DNA of 64,000 bases from Eubacterium sp. Lineage in GTDB: Bacteria; Bacillota; Clostridia; Lachnospirales; Lachnospiraceae. Positions 9,211 to 17,241 of the stretch are shown piece by piece. The notes beneath the pieces were generated by a model. It was given only the letters and a program-made list of their open reading frames with translations, had not been told where the DNA came from and searched no databases. The stretch is from the NCBI GenBank assembly GCA_017433615.1, contig JAFRGW010000034.1, positions 1 through 64,000 of the forward strand, written 5' to 3'. Position numbers and translations under genes: made by a program. The first letter of the stretch is position 1. Every line of letters begins with the position of its first letter.

Positions 9211-9239
9211 TTGAATCGCCCTGCCGGAGCGGGTATAAT
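9211..9239 (+). promoter_or_regulatory. Sigma-A type promoter for the YjbQ gene
   Basis: TTGAAT at 9211-9216 and a perfect TATAAT at 9234-9239 are separated by 17 bases. A small hairpin (CCGGTTTT with AAAACCGG, 9287-9306) sits in the leader just before the ribosome site. Confidence 0.75.
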
Positions 9240-9325
9240 ATAAATCAGAAGACACATTTGTCAGATAAATACAGGCAGGGGCTTTCCCGGTTTTCGGAAA
9301 AACCGGATTCGGAAAGGAGCAGCAT

Positions 9326-9730
9326 ATGTCCAAGATTACAGGGTTTTCGGTCCGGACGGATAAACATACGGAAATGATCGATATCACGCGGCAGGTACAG
9401 GGTGTTGTGCGTGAGAAAAATGTCGACAGAGGCATCTGTGTTGTGTATGTCCCGCATACCACTGCGGCGATCACAATCAATGAGAATGCGGATCCTGATG
9501 TCGTGCGCGACTTTACGATGGAAATTAACAAGCTTGTCCCCTGGGAGGACGGCTACCGCCACGCGGAGGGCAACTCTGCGGCACACCTGAAAGCCAGTAT
9601 GATCGGTTTCTCGCAGACGATCCTGATTGAGGACGGCCGTCTGGTGCTGGGTACCTGGCAGGGGATTTACTTCTGCGAATTCGACGGCCCCAGGTCAAGA
9701 AAAGTATATGTGAAGGTGATTGAAGGATAA
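9326..9730 (+). CDS. YjbQ/UPF0047 family protein
   Basis: A 134-residue compact protein matching the YjbQ family over its whole length: VYVPHTTAAITINEN, a DGYRHAEGNSAAHLKASM block with conserved His residues, and LGTWQGIYFCEFDGPR near the C-terminus. Members are reported to have weak thiamine-phosphate synthase activity, though the true role is unsettled. GGAAAGGAG lies 6 bases before the ATG, and it has its own promoter. A terminator-like hairpin follows at 9768. Confidence 0.92.
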   Translation: MSKITGFSVRTDKHTEMIDITRQVQGVVREKNVDRGICVVYVPHTTAAITINENADPDVVRDFTMEINKLVPWEDGYRHAEGNSAAHLKASMIGFSQTILIEDGRLVLGTWQGIYFCEFDGPRSRKVYVKVIEG

Positions 9731-9767
9731 GATACAGAAATACAGCCTGAAATATTCGCAAAAAGAG

Positions 9768-9829
9768 CAGAAATACGGCACAGAAAGTTAAATTAGACTA
9801 ATTTTTCGCGCCGTATCTGTTCTTTTTTT
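9768..9829 (+). terminator. Putative rho-independent terminator after the YjbQ gene
   Basis: An imperfect long stem pairs CAGAAATACGGC (9768 onward) with GCCGTATCTG (9810-9819), with an inner AATTAG/CTAATT pairing, followed by a run of seven T at 9823-9829. Confidence 0.6.
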
Positions 9830-9851
9830 GTGAAAAATGACAAAAAAGCCA

Positions 9852-9880
9852 TTGTTTCGCAGGGTTATTTCCTATATAAT
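9852..9880 (+). promoter_or_regulatory. Promoter of the hydrogenase operon
   Basis: TTGTTT at 9852-9857, a 17-base spacer and a perfect TATAAT at 9875-9880. The start site would be near 9887, leaving a leader of about 100 bases that is A/T-rich and contains no riboswitch that I recognise. Confidence 0.72.
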
Positions 9881-9985
9881 CTTTTTATAACATTATAATT
9901 GTGGAGCATGGCGGTTTGCTAAAAAAAGAAAATAACTTTTTGAAAGCGGGCCGTTTTTTGTTTCGCGGGCAAGGAGGGTAGATTG

Positions 9986-10465
9986 ATGTTGGAAGAGGCT
10001 TATTATCAGAAAGCGGATGAGATTATCGAACATTACGGTAAAAAAGCCGCATCTCTGATTCCGATCATGCAGGATATTCAGGCGGAATATCGTTACCTGC
10101 CGGGTGAACTGCTGACATATGTTGCGGGTCAGATCGGGATTACAGAGGAGAAGGCATACAGCGTTGCGACCTTCTACGAGAACTTCTCCTTCGAGCAGAA
10201 GGGCAAGTATGTCGTTAAGGTATGTGACGGAACTGCCTGTCATGTGCGTAAGTCCGTGCCGATTCTGGAGGCATTCCAGAAGGAGCTGGGTCTGAGCGCA
10301 AAGAAGCACACATCGGATGACATGCTGTTCACAGTCGAGACTGTTTCCTGCCTCGGCGCGTGCGGTCTTGCGCCGACTGTCATGGTTAACGAAGACGTTC
10401 ATCCGAAAATGACGCCGGAGAAGGTACAGGAGCTGATCCAGGAATTGCGAGGTGATAAGAAATGA
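9986..10465 (+). CDS. hydC: Electron-bifurcating hydrogenase subunit HydC / NuoE-like
   Basis: A 159-residue thioredoxin-like [2Fe-2S] protein of the NuoE/HndA family. Four ligand cysteines are visible in CDGTACH (about residues 78-83) and VSCLGACGLAP (about 118-122). It passes electrons in the HydABC complex, which couples oxidation of NADH and reduced ferredoxin to H2 production or the reverse. ATG at 9986 follows AGGAGG by 8 bases. It overlaps hydB by four bases (ATGA at 10462), and hydB and hydA follow, so the complex is encoded in stoichiometric order. Confidence 0.93.
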   Translation: MLEEAYYQKADEIIEHYGKKAASLIPIMQDIQAEYRYLPGELLTYVAGQIGITEEKAYSVATFYENFSFEQKGKYVVKVCDGTACHVRKSVPILEAFQKELGLSAKKHTSDDMLFTVETVSCLGACGLAPTVMVNEDVHPKMTPEKVQELIQELRGDKK

Positions 10466-12375
10466 TTAACAGCAGAGAAGCATTAATCCAGACAACCGAA
10501 GCAGCGAAGGCGACTCTTGCTTCTTATGGCTGCCGCATTCTTGTATGTTCCGGTACCGGCTGTATTGCATCCGGTTCAGAGGCGGTCTATGAGGAGTTCC
10601 GCAAACTCGCGAAGGACGACCACAATGTCGTACTTGACTTCAAGCCGCATGATGAGGATGAGCATGACAGTGAAGTAGTCAGCGATGTCAAGAATGCACT
10701 CGGCGTCAAGAAGACAGGCTGCCAGGGCGTCTGTGAGCTCGGACCGCTTGTCCGTATTCAGAAGGGCGACGATGTTATCCAGTACATCAAAGTAAAACCG
10801 GAAAACTGTGAAGAAATCTGGCAGCGTTCCGTACGTCAGGACGATGTCATTGAAAGCCTGCTTTACCATCAGGGTGAAGAGGCGTTCCGCGGACCGGAAG
10901 ACATTCCGTTTATCGCAAAGCAGACCAGAATCGTTCTGGAGAACTGCGGAAAATACGACGCAGAGTCCTTCGAAGAGTATCTTGCAGGCGGCGGATTTAC
11001 CGCACTGCAGAAGGCTCTGTTCGAGATGAAGCCGGAAGAGGTCGTTGAAGAAGTAGACAAATCCGGACTGCGCGGACGCGGCGGCGGCGGATTCCCGGCA
11101 GGCCGTAAGTGGAAACAGGTCGCACGTCAGCCGGAGAAAGAGCGCTTTGTCGTCTGTAACGGTGATGAGGGCGATCCGGGCGCATTCATGGACGGCTCCG
11201 TTATGGAGGGTGATCCGTACAAGCTGATCGAGGGTATGATGATTGCCGGCTATGCATGCGGCGCTGAGAACGGATACATCTATGTCCGTGCTGAGTATCC
11301 GATGTCAGTCGCAAGACTGCGCAAGGCAATCGCAACACTTGAAGAAGTGGGACTGCTCGGTGATGACATTCTCGGAACCGGCTACAACTTCCATATGCAC
11401 ATCAACCGCGGCGCGGGCGCATTTGTCTGCGGCGAGGGCTCGGCACTGACAGCCTCCATCGAGGGCAACCGCGGTATGCCGCGTGTCAAACCGCCGAGAA
11501 CCGTTGAGAAGGGACTTTGGGCAAAACCGACCGTTCTGAACAACGTTGAAACCTATGCAAATGTACCGAAGATCGTTCTGCAGGGCTCTGACTGGTTCCG
11601 CAGCATCGGTACTGAGAATTCAACAGGCACCAAGACATTCTCCCTGACCGGTTCGATCCAGAATACAGGTCTGATCGAAGTTCCGATGGGAACAACGCTT
11701 CGTGAGATTATCTTTGATATCGGCGGCGGCCTGAAAGACGGCGGCAGCTTCAAGGCTGTCCAGATCGGCGGACCGTCCGGCGGATGTCTGACTGAAGAGC
11801 ATCTCGATGAGCCGCTTGACTTCGAGTCTGTTAAGAAGTTCGGCGCAATTATCGGCTCCGGCGGACTGGTTGTCATGGATGACAATACCTGTATGGTCGA
11901 GGTTGCACGCTTCTTCATGAGCTTCACGCAGCGTGAGTCCTGCGGTAAATGTATCCCGTGCCGTGAGGGAACCAAGCGTATGCTTGAGATTCTTGAGCGC
12001 ATTGTCAACGGCGAAGGCGAACTGAAGGATCTGGATCTGCTCGAAGAGCTCGCCACGATGATCAAGAGCATGGCGCTCTGCGGTCTCGGAAAGAGTGCTC
12101 CGCTTCCGGTCCTCTCTACACTGCGTACCTTCCGTGATGAGTATGTTGAGCATATTGTTAATCATAAGTGCCGCGCGAAAGTCTGCGGCGCGATGCGTAC
12201 CTTCCACATCAATCCGGAATTCTGTAAGAACTGCGGCAAGTGTATGAGAAGCTGCCCGGTCGGCGCAATCACCGGAAACCGTGAGGTAGGATACACGATT
12301 AACTCCAAGCAGTGTATCAGATGCGGTGCTTGTAAAGAGAACTGTGCATTTGATGCCATCTACGTCGAAATGTAA
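10462..12375 (+). CDS. hydB: Electron-bifurcating hydrogenase subunit HydB / NuoF-like
   Basis: A 637-residue flavoprotein. Order of domains: N-terminal thioredoxin-like [2Fe-2S] segment (residues 15-115, CSGTGC and CQGVCELGP), NuoF core with FMN/NADH motifs GRGGGGFPAGRKW near 205 and NRGAGAFVCGEGSAL near 315, SLBB region, the [4Fe-4S] motif ESCGKCIPCREG near 490, and a C-terminal two-cluster ferredoxin (CKNCGKCMRSCP and CIRCGACKENC). This is the bifurcating flavin subunit. Coupled to hydC by ATGA; its stop codon overlaps the AAGGAGG ribosome site of hydA. Confidence 0.95.
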   Translation: MINSREALIQTTEAAKATLASYGCRILVCSGTGCIASGSEAVYEEFRKLAKDDHNVVLDFKPHDEDEHDSEVVSDVKNALGVKKTGCQGVCELGPLVRIQKGDDVIQYIKVKPENCEEIWQRSVRQDDVIESLLYHQGEEAFRGPEDIPFIAKQTRIVLENCGKYDAESFEEYLAGGGFTALQKALFEMKPEEVVEEVDKSGLRGRGGGGFPAGRKWKQVARQPEKERFVVCNGDEGDPGAFMDGSVMEGDPYKLIEGMMIAGYACGAENGYIYVRAEYPMSVARLRKAIATLEEVGLLGDDILGTGYNFHMHINRGAGAFVCGEGSALTASIEGNRGMPRVKPPRTVEKGLWAKPTVLNNVETYANVPKIVLQGSDWFRSIGTENSTGTKTFSLTGSIQNTGLIEVPMGTTLREIIFDIGGGLKDGGSFKAVQIGGPSGGCLTEEHLDEPLDFESVKKFGAIIGSGGLVVMDDNTCMVEVARFFMSFTQRESCGKCIPCREGTKRMLEILERIVNGEGELKDLDLLEELATMIKSMALCGLGKSAPLPVLSTLRTFRDEYVEHIVNHKCRAKVCGAMRTFHINPEFCKNCGKCMRSCPVGAITGNREVGYTINSKQCIRCGACKENCAFDAIYVEM

Positions 12376-12387
12376 GGAGGGATAAAC

Positions 12388-14097
12388 GTGGGAGTTATTA
12401 CAATTGACGGAAGAAAAGTCAATTTCACCAATGAAAAGAACTTGTTAGAGATTATTCGCAATGCGGGAATCGACCTCCCGACCCTCTGCTACCAGCCTGA
12501 GCTGTCCACATTCGGCGCATGCAGACTTTGTACAGTAGAGGATGACAGGGGCCGCCTGTTTGCATCCTGTTCAGAAGAGCCGCGCGACGGCATGGTAATT
12601 CTTACCAATACAGACCGCCTGCGCAAACACCGCAAGCTGATCATCGAACTTCTGCTGGCAGCACACTGCCAGACATGCCTGACCTGCGAGAAGAACGGCG
12701 ACTGCAAGCTGCAGTCACTTGCCCGCCGCAGCGGCCAGACGACGATCCGTTTTGAGAACTACAAAGAGATGGTTCCGCTTGATTTCTCATCACCGTCCAT
12801 CGTACGTGATCCGAACAAGTGTATCCTCTGCGGCAACTGCGTCCGTGTCTGTGCGGAACTGCAGGGCGTCGGCGCACTCGAGTTTGCAAACCGCGGCTCC
12901 GAGACCATGGTTATGCCGGCATTTGACCGCGAGATCGGAACCACTCACTGCGTCAACTGCGGACAGTGCCGTGTATACTGCCCGACAGGCGCAATCAGTA
13001 TTGTACACAACTTTACACCGGTCTGGGCAGCGCTCAATGACCCGAATGTCCGCGTTGTTGCACAGATCGCACCGGCAGTCCGTGTTGCATTCGGACAGGC
13101 GTTTGGCTTCCGCAACGGCGAAAACGTCATCGGCAAAGTTGTTGCAGCAATGCACAGAATGGGATTCGAGGAAGTTTATGACACCACATTCAGTGCCGAC
13201 CTGACCATCATGGAAGAGGCAGCTGAGTTCGTAGAGCGCGTCGAGAACGGCGGAAAACTTCCGCTTCTCACCTCCTGCTGTCCGGCATGGGTGAAATTTG
13301 TAGGCGACAACTTCCCGGAATTCTCGGACAATGTATCGACATGCCGTTCCCCACAGGGAATGATGTCGGCAGTTGTCAAGGAATACTACCGTGACAAGAA
13401 GAATAATCCTGACGGCAGAAAGACGATTATGGTTTCTGTCATGCCTTGTACCGCAAAGAAGATGGAAGCAAAGCGTCCGAACAGCTTCACCGAAGGTGAG
13501 CAGGACACAGATTTCGTTCTGACAACAAAGGAAATGGTCGATATGGTCCTTTCCACCGGTGTTGATTTTGACGCAATTGAGCCGGAAGCTCCGGACATCC
13601 CGTTCGGCTTCGGTTCCGGCGGCGGTGTGATCTTCGGTGTATCCGGCGGTGTTACAGAGGCAGTTATCCGCCGTCTGGTACCGGGCAACGACCAGCACAC
13701 CATGAATGAGATCGCTGAGAGCGGCGTGCGTGACGGTGAAGAAGAGACCTTCATCCGTGAGTTCACCATTCCGTACAACGGCATGGATGTCAAGATCTGT
13801 GTCGCATCTGGTCTTGCAAATGCCCGCAAGATTATGGAACAGGTTAAGAGCGGTGAGAAGGAATATCATCTCATCGAGATCATGGCCTGCAGACGCGGCT
13901 GCATCATGGGCGGCGGACAGCCGAGACTTACCAATGTCAAGAAGAGTGTCGTCAGAAGAGATGGTATTTACGCAGCGGACAAAGAGACGGTTGTCAAGAA
14001 GTGTAATGAGAACCCGATGGTTCTGTCTCTGTATGATGGATTCCTCAAAAACAGAGAGCATAAGCTTCTGCACAACCCGATGTTCTTCGCAAAATAA
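12388..14097 (+). CDS. hydA: [FeFe] hydrogenase catalytic subunit HydA
   Basis: A 569-residue group A iron hydrogenase with GTG start. N-terminal [2Fe-2S] domain (CYQPELSTFGACRLC), the HCQTCLTC/CKLQ His-cluster region, two [4Fe-4S] clusters (CILCGNCVRVC, CVNCGQCRVYC), then all three H-cluster motifs: TSCCPAW near residue 295, MPCTAKKME near 352 and MACRRGCIMGGGQP near 499. Activity: H2 production or uptake in the cytoplasmic HydABC complex. Length matches trimeric bifurcating HydA without the extra C-terminal [2Fe-2S] domain found in Thermotoga. Maturases HydEFG are not in this window. Two terminators follow. Confidence 0.96.
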   Translation: MGVITIDGRKVNFTNEKNLLEIIRNAGIDLPTLCYQPELSTFGACRLCTVEDDRGRLFASCSEEPRDGMVILTNTDRLRKHRKLIIELLLAAHCQTCLTCEKNGDCKLQSLARRSGQTTIRFENYKEMVPLDFSSPSIVRDPNKCILCGNCVRVCAELQGVGALEFANRGSETMVMPAFDREIGTTHCVNCGQCRVYCPTGAISIVHNFTPVWAALNDPNVRVVAQIAPAVRVAFGQAFGFRNGENVIGKVVAAMHRMGFEEVYDTTFSADLTIMEEAAEFVERVENGGKLPLLTSCCPAWVKFVGDNFPEFSDNVSTCRSPQGMMSAVVKEYYRDKKNNPDGRKTIMVSVMPCTAKKMEAKRPNSFTEGEQDTDFVLTTKEMVDMVLSTGVDFDAIEPEAPDIPFGFGSGGGVIFGVSGGVTEAVIRRLVPGNDQHTMNEIAESGVRDGEEETFIREFTIPYNGMDVKICVASGLANARKIMEQVKSGEKEYHLIEIMACRRGCIMGGGQPRLTNVKKSVVRRDGIYAADKETVVKKCNENPMVLSLYDGFLKNREHKLLHNPMFFAK

Positions 14098-14146
14098 GAA
14101 GTTCCGGAGAGGCTGTGTAACAGTTCTCTGAAAGCGTGTAACAGCA

Positions 14147-14186
14147 GAATCCCCCGGCGGTTTTATCCGTCGGGGGATTCTTTTTT
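14147..14186 (+). terminator. Rho-independent terminator after hydA
   Basis: GAATCCCCCGGCGG pairs with CCGTCGGGGGATTC around the loop TTTTAT, followed directly by TTTTTT. Confidence 0.92.
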
Positions 14187-14187
14187 G

Positions 14188-14217
14188 AGGTACACCGGTG
14201 GTGCACCTTTCTTTTTT
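14188..14217 (+). terminator. Second, tandem terminator hairpin
   Basis: AGGTACACC pairs with GGTGCACCT (one A-C mismatch) around GGT, then TTCTTTTTT. It starts two bases after the T-run of the first terminator, a back-to-back insulating arrangement. Confidence 0.65.
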
Positions 14218-14225
14218 CTGTAAAA

Positions 14226-14268
14226 GAATAGACGTATGAAGCACAGAGCCTGCTTCATACGTCTATTC
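14226..14268. repeat. Perfect 18-bp inverted repeat
   Basis: GAATAGACGTATGAAGCA and its exact complement TGCTTCATACGTCTATTC flank the 7-base loop CAGAGCC. On the plus strand no T-tract follows; on the minus strand it is followed by TTTTACAG. The rest of 14269-14400 is AT-rich with nothing that I recognise. Confidence 0.8.
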
Positions 14269-14406
14269 CCAGTATGAGGTACGAATATTGAAGATATCTT
14301 TATTCGCAATCAAAATTATAACGGTTTCCTAATGGAAAATCCATATGCGTGTGATATAAAATATCCCAATTCATATTGTGCATGATAACCAATGTGTGGT
14401 ACTCTT

Positions 14407-14434
14407 TTGTAAATGGATAAATATACAATATAAT
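14407..14434 (+). promoter_or_regulatory. Putative promoter of the PucR/CdaR-type regulator
   Basis: TTGTAA at 14407-14412, 16-base spacer, TATAAT at 14429-14434. Start codon is at 14453, giving a very short leader that includes the AAGAGG ribosome site. Confidence 0.5.
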
Positions 14435-14452
14435 GTATAAAAGAGGTACTTT

Positions 14453-15472
14453 ATGCGGTTTTCTGAATTAGTAATGCAGTTTGATAAACAAGATTACCTG
14501 TGGAATGTATGTGTCGGGGCCGACCGGGATTTGTATTCGGTCAGAATTCTGGAAAATAATGAGCAGGAATTTGAGCCGGGCATCCTTTATTTTGGACACA
14601 TTGCACAAGCTGTGGAACCCTTTCCGCCGCAGGCTGTTCTGATCGGCACGGAGGCGGATGCTGTGCGCCTGCGGGAAGCATGTAAGGACTATGCAGGCTG
14701 TCTTGCTGTGGTGCGTGCGGACCAGTTTGCAGTTGTATTTAACAGATTCCGGGAGCAGGTGGAATACACCTTTCAGATCAGCCGTTATGAGCGGATTTCC
14801 AAAATCTACAGTACGCTGCCAGAATCGTTTGAGCTGGGAATGGCTTATTGTGTGCCGACGGACCGGCCGGGTCTTTTTCCAGACGCTGCTGAAATGCAGA
14901 AGCGCCTGGAGCGGAAACTGTCCTATGCATATGCATTTGACGCACAGAATGGTCTTGTCGTGCTGGCGGAGATGAAGGCGCTCCGCCATGACGGTATTCT
15001 TCTGTCAGTTGTTCCGCCGGAATGCAGGATCCGCGTCGGAATCAGCAATGAAATCCGTCACGAGAACCGCATCCGCGCTGCCTATAATGAAGCAATGGAG
15101 GCGCTGGATCTCGGCCGGCGGATCTGGCCGGACGACCAGATCTATGTATTTGCAGAGATCGGCATTTTCAATCTGCTGCGGAATGCAACGGACCGGAATG
15201 AGCTGGACCGCTATTTAAGTCCCAGTATCCTGAAACTCCAGGAGTACGATCAGAAGATGGAGACGCATCTGGTAGACACGCTCCATGTTTATCTGCTGGA
15301 AAACGGAAGCATCAAGGACACGGCAAAAAGACTGTATCTGCACAGAAATACAGTGATCTACCGTCTGAATAAAATCCGGCAGATCACGAATCTTGATATC
15401 GATCAGGCGAGAATCCGGTTTCTTCTGATGTTGTCGTTTGCAGTCATACTGGTGCGGGAAAAGTTTGCCTGA
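14453..15472 (+). CDS. PucR/CdaR-type transcriptional regulator
   Basis: A 339-residue protein with a C-terminal PucR-type helix-turn-helix: GSIKDTAKRLYLHRNTVIYRLNKI at about residues 285-310, the diagnostic block of the PucR/CdaR C-terminal domain. The central part (about 190-265) resembles a GGDEF-like CdaR domain. The N-terminal 180 residues are not assigned. Such proteins are usually metabolite-responsive activators. The next operon begins 52 bp downstream on the same strand with its own promoter; whether this protein controls it, or the hydrogenase, is unknown. Confidence 0.85.
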   Translation: MRFSELVMQFDKQDYLWNVCVGADRDLYSVRILENNEQEFEPGILYFGHIAQAVEPFPPQAVLIGTEADAVRLREACKDYAGCLAVVRADQFAVVFNRFREQVEYTFQISRYERISKIYSTLPESFELGMAYCVPTDRPGLFPDAAEMQKRLERKLSYAYAFDAQNGLVVLAEMKALRHDGILLSVVPPECRIRVGISNEIRHENRIRAAYNEAMEALDLGRRIWPDDQIYVFAEIGIFNLLRNATDRNELDRYLSPSILKLQEYDQKMETHLVDTLHVYLLENGSIKDTAKRLYLHRNTVIYRLNKIRQITNLDIDQARIRFLLMLSFAVILVREKFA

Positions 15473-15486
15473 CAGTGACACAATAT

Positions 15487-15515
15487 TTGCATACGCTTAC
15501 AATTCCTGATATACT
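15487..15515 (+). promoter_or_regulatory. Promoter very close to the SGNH gene start
   Basis: TTGCAT at 15487-15492, 17-base spacer, TATACT at 15510-15515. The ATG begins at 15525, so a normal start site would leave only a few leader bases; TAAGG at 15517-15521 would be outside or at the very edge of the transcript. Confidence 0.6.
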
Positions 15516-15524
15516 TTTAAGGTT

Positions 15525-16673
15525 ATGAAACGAGTCAATAAAAGAAAAAGAGAACTGCAGATACGTTTCAGGGGCATTCTTCTGATCATTTTGCTGGCCG
15601 CAGCTACTGCCGGTGTTATTTACTATATCAAAACCCGCCCGCCCAAAGAGGTGCAGCAGGGGGTTTCCCGCATTCAGGAAATGGAATCCGGAGAGGTTTC
15701 AGAGGTAGAGGAGACCATTCGCGAGGAAGCGGAAAATCAGCGCAGAAAAGAGCGTGCCGAGAAGCTTGAAGAGGCCCGCAGGAAGCAGGAGGCTGAGAAA
15801 GAAGCTGCAAAGAAGGCGGCAGAGGATGCCGAGGCTGCTGCGGAGAAGAAGAAACAGGAAGAGCAGGAACTACTGGAGCAGAGTGTAAATGAGACAATGG
15901 CGCAGGTGGAAAGCGGTGCCATTGATGTCTGGTCGCTGTTCGGGGACGTTTTCATTCTCGGAGATTCCCGCTCGGAGCCTTTTTCCTATTACGGACTTCT
16001 GGATGAGTCCCGTGTGTTCGCCATTAAGGGGGCGAATCTGCGAAAGGCAGACCAGGGCGTCTCCCAGGCAGAAGCTGCGAATGCACAGAATCTGATCTTC
16101 ACATTCGGTCTCAATGATGCGAGCGGCAACTGGCCCACCGCGCAGGACTATATCGCAAAATATGAGGAAGTAATCCAGCAATACCGCGCGGTGCTGCCGG
16201 ATGCAAAGATTTACATTGCATCTGTCGCGGGCGTGACAGAGCATGCAATTAACGGCAATCCTACGCTGGCACAGATTCCCGCCTACAATCAGGAAATCAG
16301 GAATCTCTGTGATCAGAAGGGATATGTTTATATTGAATGTGAGTCCCTGCTGACGGAACATGAGGATCTGTATGAGCCGGACGGCGAGCACTTTACCCGC
16401 GCGCTGTATGAATTCTGGGGCAGACTGATGATCCGGGAGGTACTGCTGCACGAGGGTGCCCCGGCGCCGGGCGGCGAAGTGAAAGAAGCCGCAGAGGACC
16501 AGGAAGCACGGGACGGCGAAGCGGGAGAAAACGCAGAGAGCCAGGAAGCGCAGGAGGGAGAAGCGGAAGAACCTGCTGAAAATCAGGAAGCGCAGGGGGG
16601 CGAAGCGGGAGAAAACGCGGAGAGCCAGGAAGCGCAGGAGAGCGAAGCCGGGGAGCCCGCAGCGGGTCAGTAA
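15525..16673 (+). CDS. Membrane-anchored SGNH/GDSL-type hydrolase with repeat tail
   Basis: A 382-residue protein. Basic N-terminus and one membrane span at about 15-33, then a charged coiled coil (about 60-125, Glu/Lys/Ala-rich), an SGNH domain at about 140-310 with FILGDSRSEP (nucleophile Ser block), GLNDASGN and a late DGEHF catalytic pair, and a C-terminal tail of four 14-residue acidic repeats of the form EAQxGEAGENAESQ. Predicted to face the outside and move or remove acyl groups on a surface polymer with the MBOAT and DHHW proteins encoded downstream. The frame continues for 26 similar codons after the TAA, so the tail appears shortened by a nonsense change. Confidence 0.82.
   Translation: MKRVNKRKRELQIRFRGILLIILLAAATAGVIYYIKTRPPKEVQQGVSRIQEMESGEVSEVEETIREEAENQRRKERAEKLEEARRKQEAEKEAAKKAAEDAEAAAEKKKQEEQELLEQSVNETMAQVESGAIDVWSLFGDVFILGDSRSEPFSYYGLLDESRVFAIKGANLRKADQGVSQAEAANAQNLIFTFGLNDASGNWPTAQDYIAKYEEVIQQYRAVLPDAKIYIASVAGVTEHAINGNPTLAQIPAYNQEIRNLCDQKGYVYIECESLLTEHEDLYEPDGEHFTRALYEFWGRLMIREVLLHEGAPAPGGEVKEAAEDQEARDGEAGENAESQEAQEGEAEEPAENQEAQGGEAGENAESQEAQESEAGEPAAGQ
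16503..16670 (+). repeat. Four tandem 42-bp coding repeats in the SGNH gene
   Basis: Exactly 4 x 42 bp ending at the stop codon. Each encodes 14 residues beginning EA and ending Q; units 1 and 3 share GEAGENAESQ. A degenerate partial unit precedes them. Confidence 0.9.
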
Positions 16674-16754
16674 GAACGGGACAGCGAAGCGGGAGCGGCT
16701 GCAGCGGGCCGGGAGACATCTGGCGGCGAAGCAGACGCGGCAGAAAACGCGTAA
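16674..16754 (+). other. In-frame continuation of the SGNH tail after its stop codon
   Basis: After TAA at 16671-16673 the same frame stays open for 26 codons with the same Glu/Ala/Gly-rich composition (for example SGGEADAAENA) and ends in TAA at 16752-16754, 14 bases before the next gene. This suggests a nonsense mutation or an alternative longer tail. Confidence 0.6.
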
Positions 16755-16768
16755 ACAGGGGAATATAG

Positions 16769-17239
16769 ATGACACGGATTCTGGAATTAAAATGGATATG
16801 CTTCGGCGCAATGCTTGTGCTGCTGTTTACCTCCCTTGTGCAGGTGACACCGAGCAAGGCGCCGTTTGACCAGGTAAAGGCAGCGGTAACCGCTTCTGCA
16901 GATATGGATAATATGACAGAAGGAGATAATCTGATGATCCGCCGCCTGTATGGCCTGGACCGGAGTGCTTATCAGGGTGCGGCGCTGTACTATCCGGCCT
17001 CAAACATGGGTGCCGAAGAACTGCTGTTGATTCAGATGGAGGATGCTGCACAGCAGGATACCATTGAGGAGGCAATCCGGAACCGGATTAAAACACAGAA
17101 AAAAAGCTTCGACGGCTATGGGATCGAGCAGATGGGGCTGCTCGCTGACAGCTTGATTGTATCAAGAGGCAACTACATTCTGTTTGCAGTGGCCGAAGAT
17201 CCGGACGCGGTCAGAGATGCATTTCTTGGGGCGTTATAA
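16769..17239 (+). CDS. DUF4358 domain protein, membrane-anchored
   Basis: A 156-residue protein with one N-terminal hydrophobic segment (about residues 8-27) and an outside domain that fits the DUF4358 family: RRLYGLDRSAYQGAALYYP near residue 52 and a C-terminal GNYILFAVAEDPD. Function is not known; the family is repeatedly found beside MBOAT and DHHW genes in Clostridia, as here. ATG follows a weak site, CAGGGGAATATAG. It ends two bases before the MBOAT start. Confidence 0.82.
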   Translation: MTRILELKWICFGAMLVLLFTSLVQVTPSKAPFDQVKAAVTASADMDNMTEGDNLMIRRLYGLDRSAYQGAALYYPASNMGAEELLLIQMEDAAQQDTIEEAIRNRIKTQKKSFDGYGIEQMGLLADSLIVSRGNYILFAVAEDPDAVRDAFLGAL

Positions 17240-17241
17240 TC

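Noticed and set aside
9828..9843. Rex-like redox operator TTGTGAAAAATGACAA before the hydrogenase promoter
   Set aside because: Half-sites TTGTGA/TGACAA are present but the spacing is 16 rather than the usual 18 bases and it overlaps the terminator T-run of the previous gene; too weak to call.
12790..14244. Long minus-strand open frame (484 codons) opposite hydA
   Set aside because: A shadow of the highly biased hydA codon usage; no ribosome site and no recognisable domain.
15870..16811. Minus-strand open frame of 313 codons opposite the SGNH gene
   Set aside because: Produced by the repetitive coding tail on the plus strand; composition is Arg/Leu/Phe-rich repeats with no family likeness.
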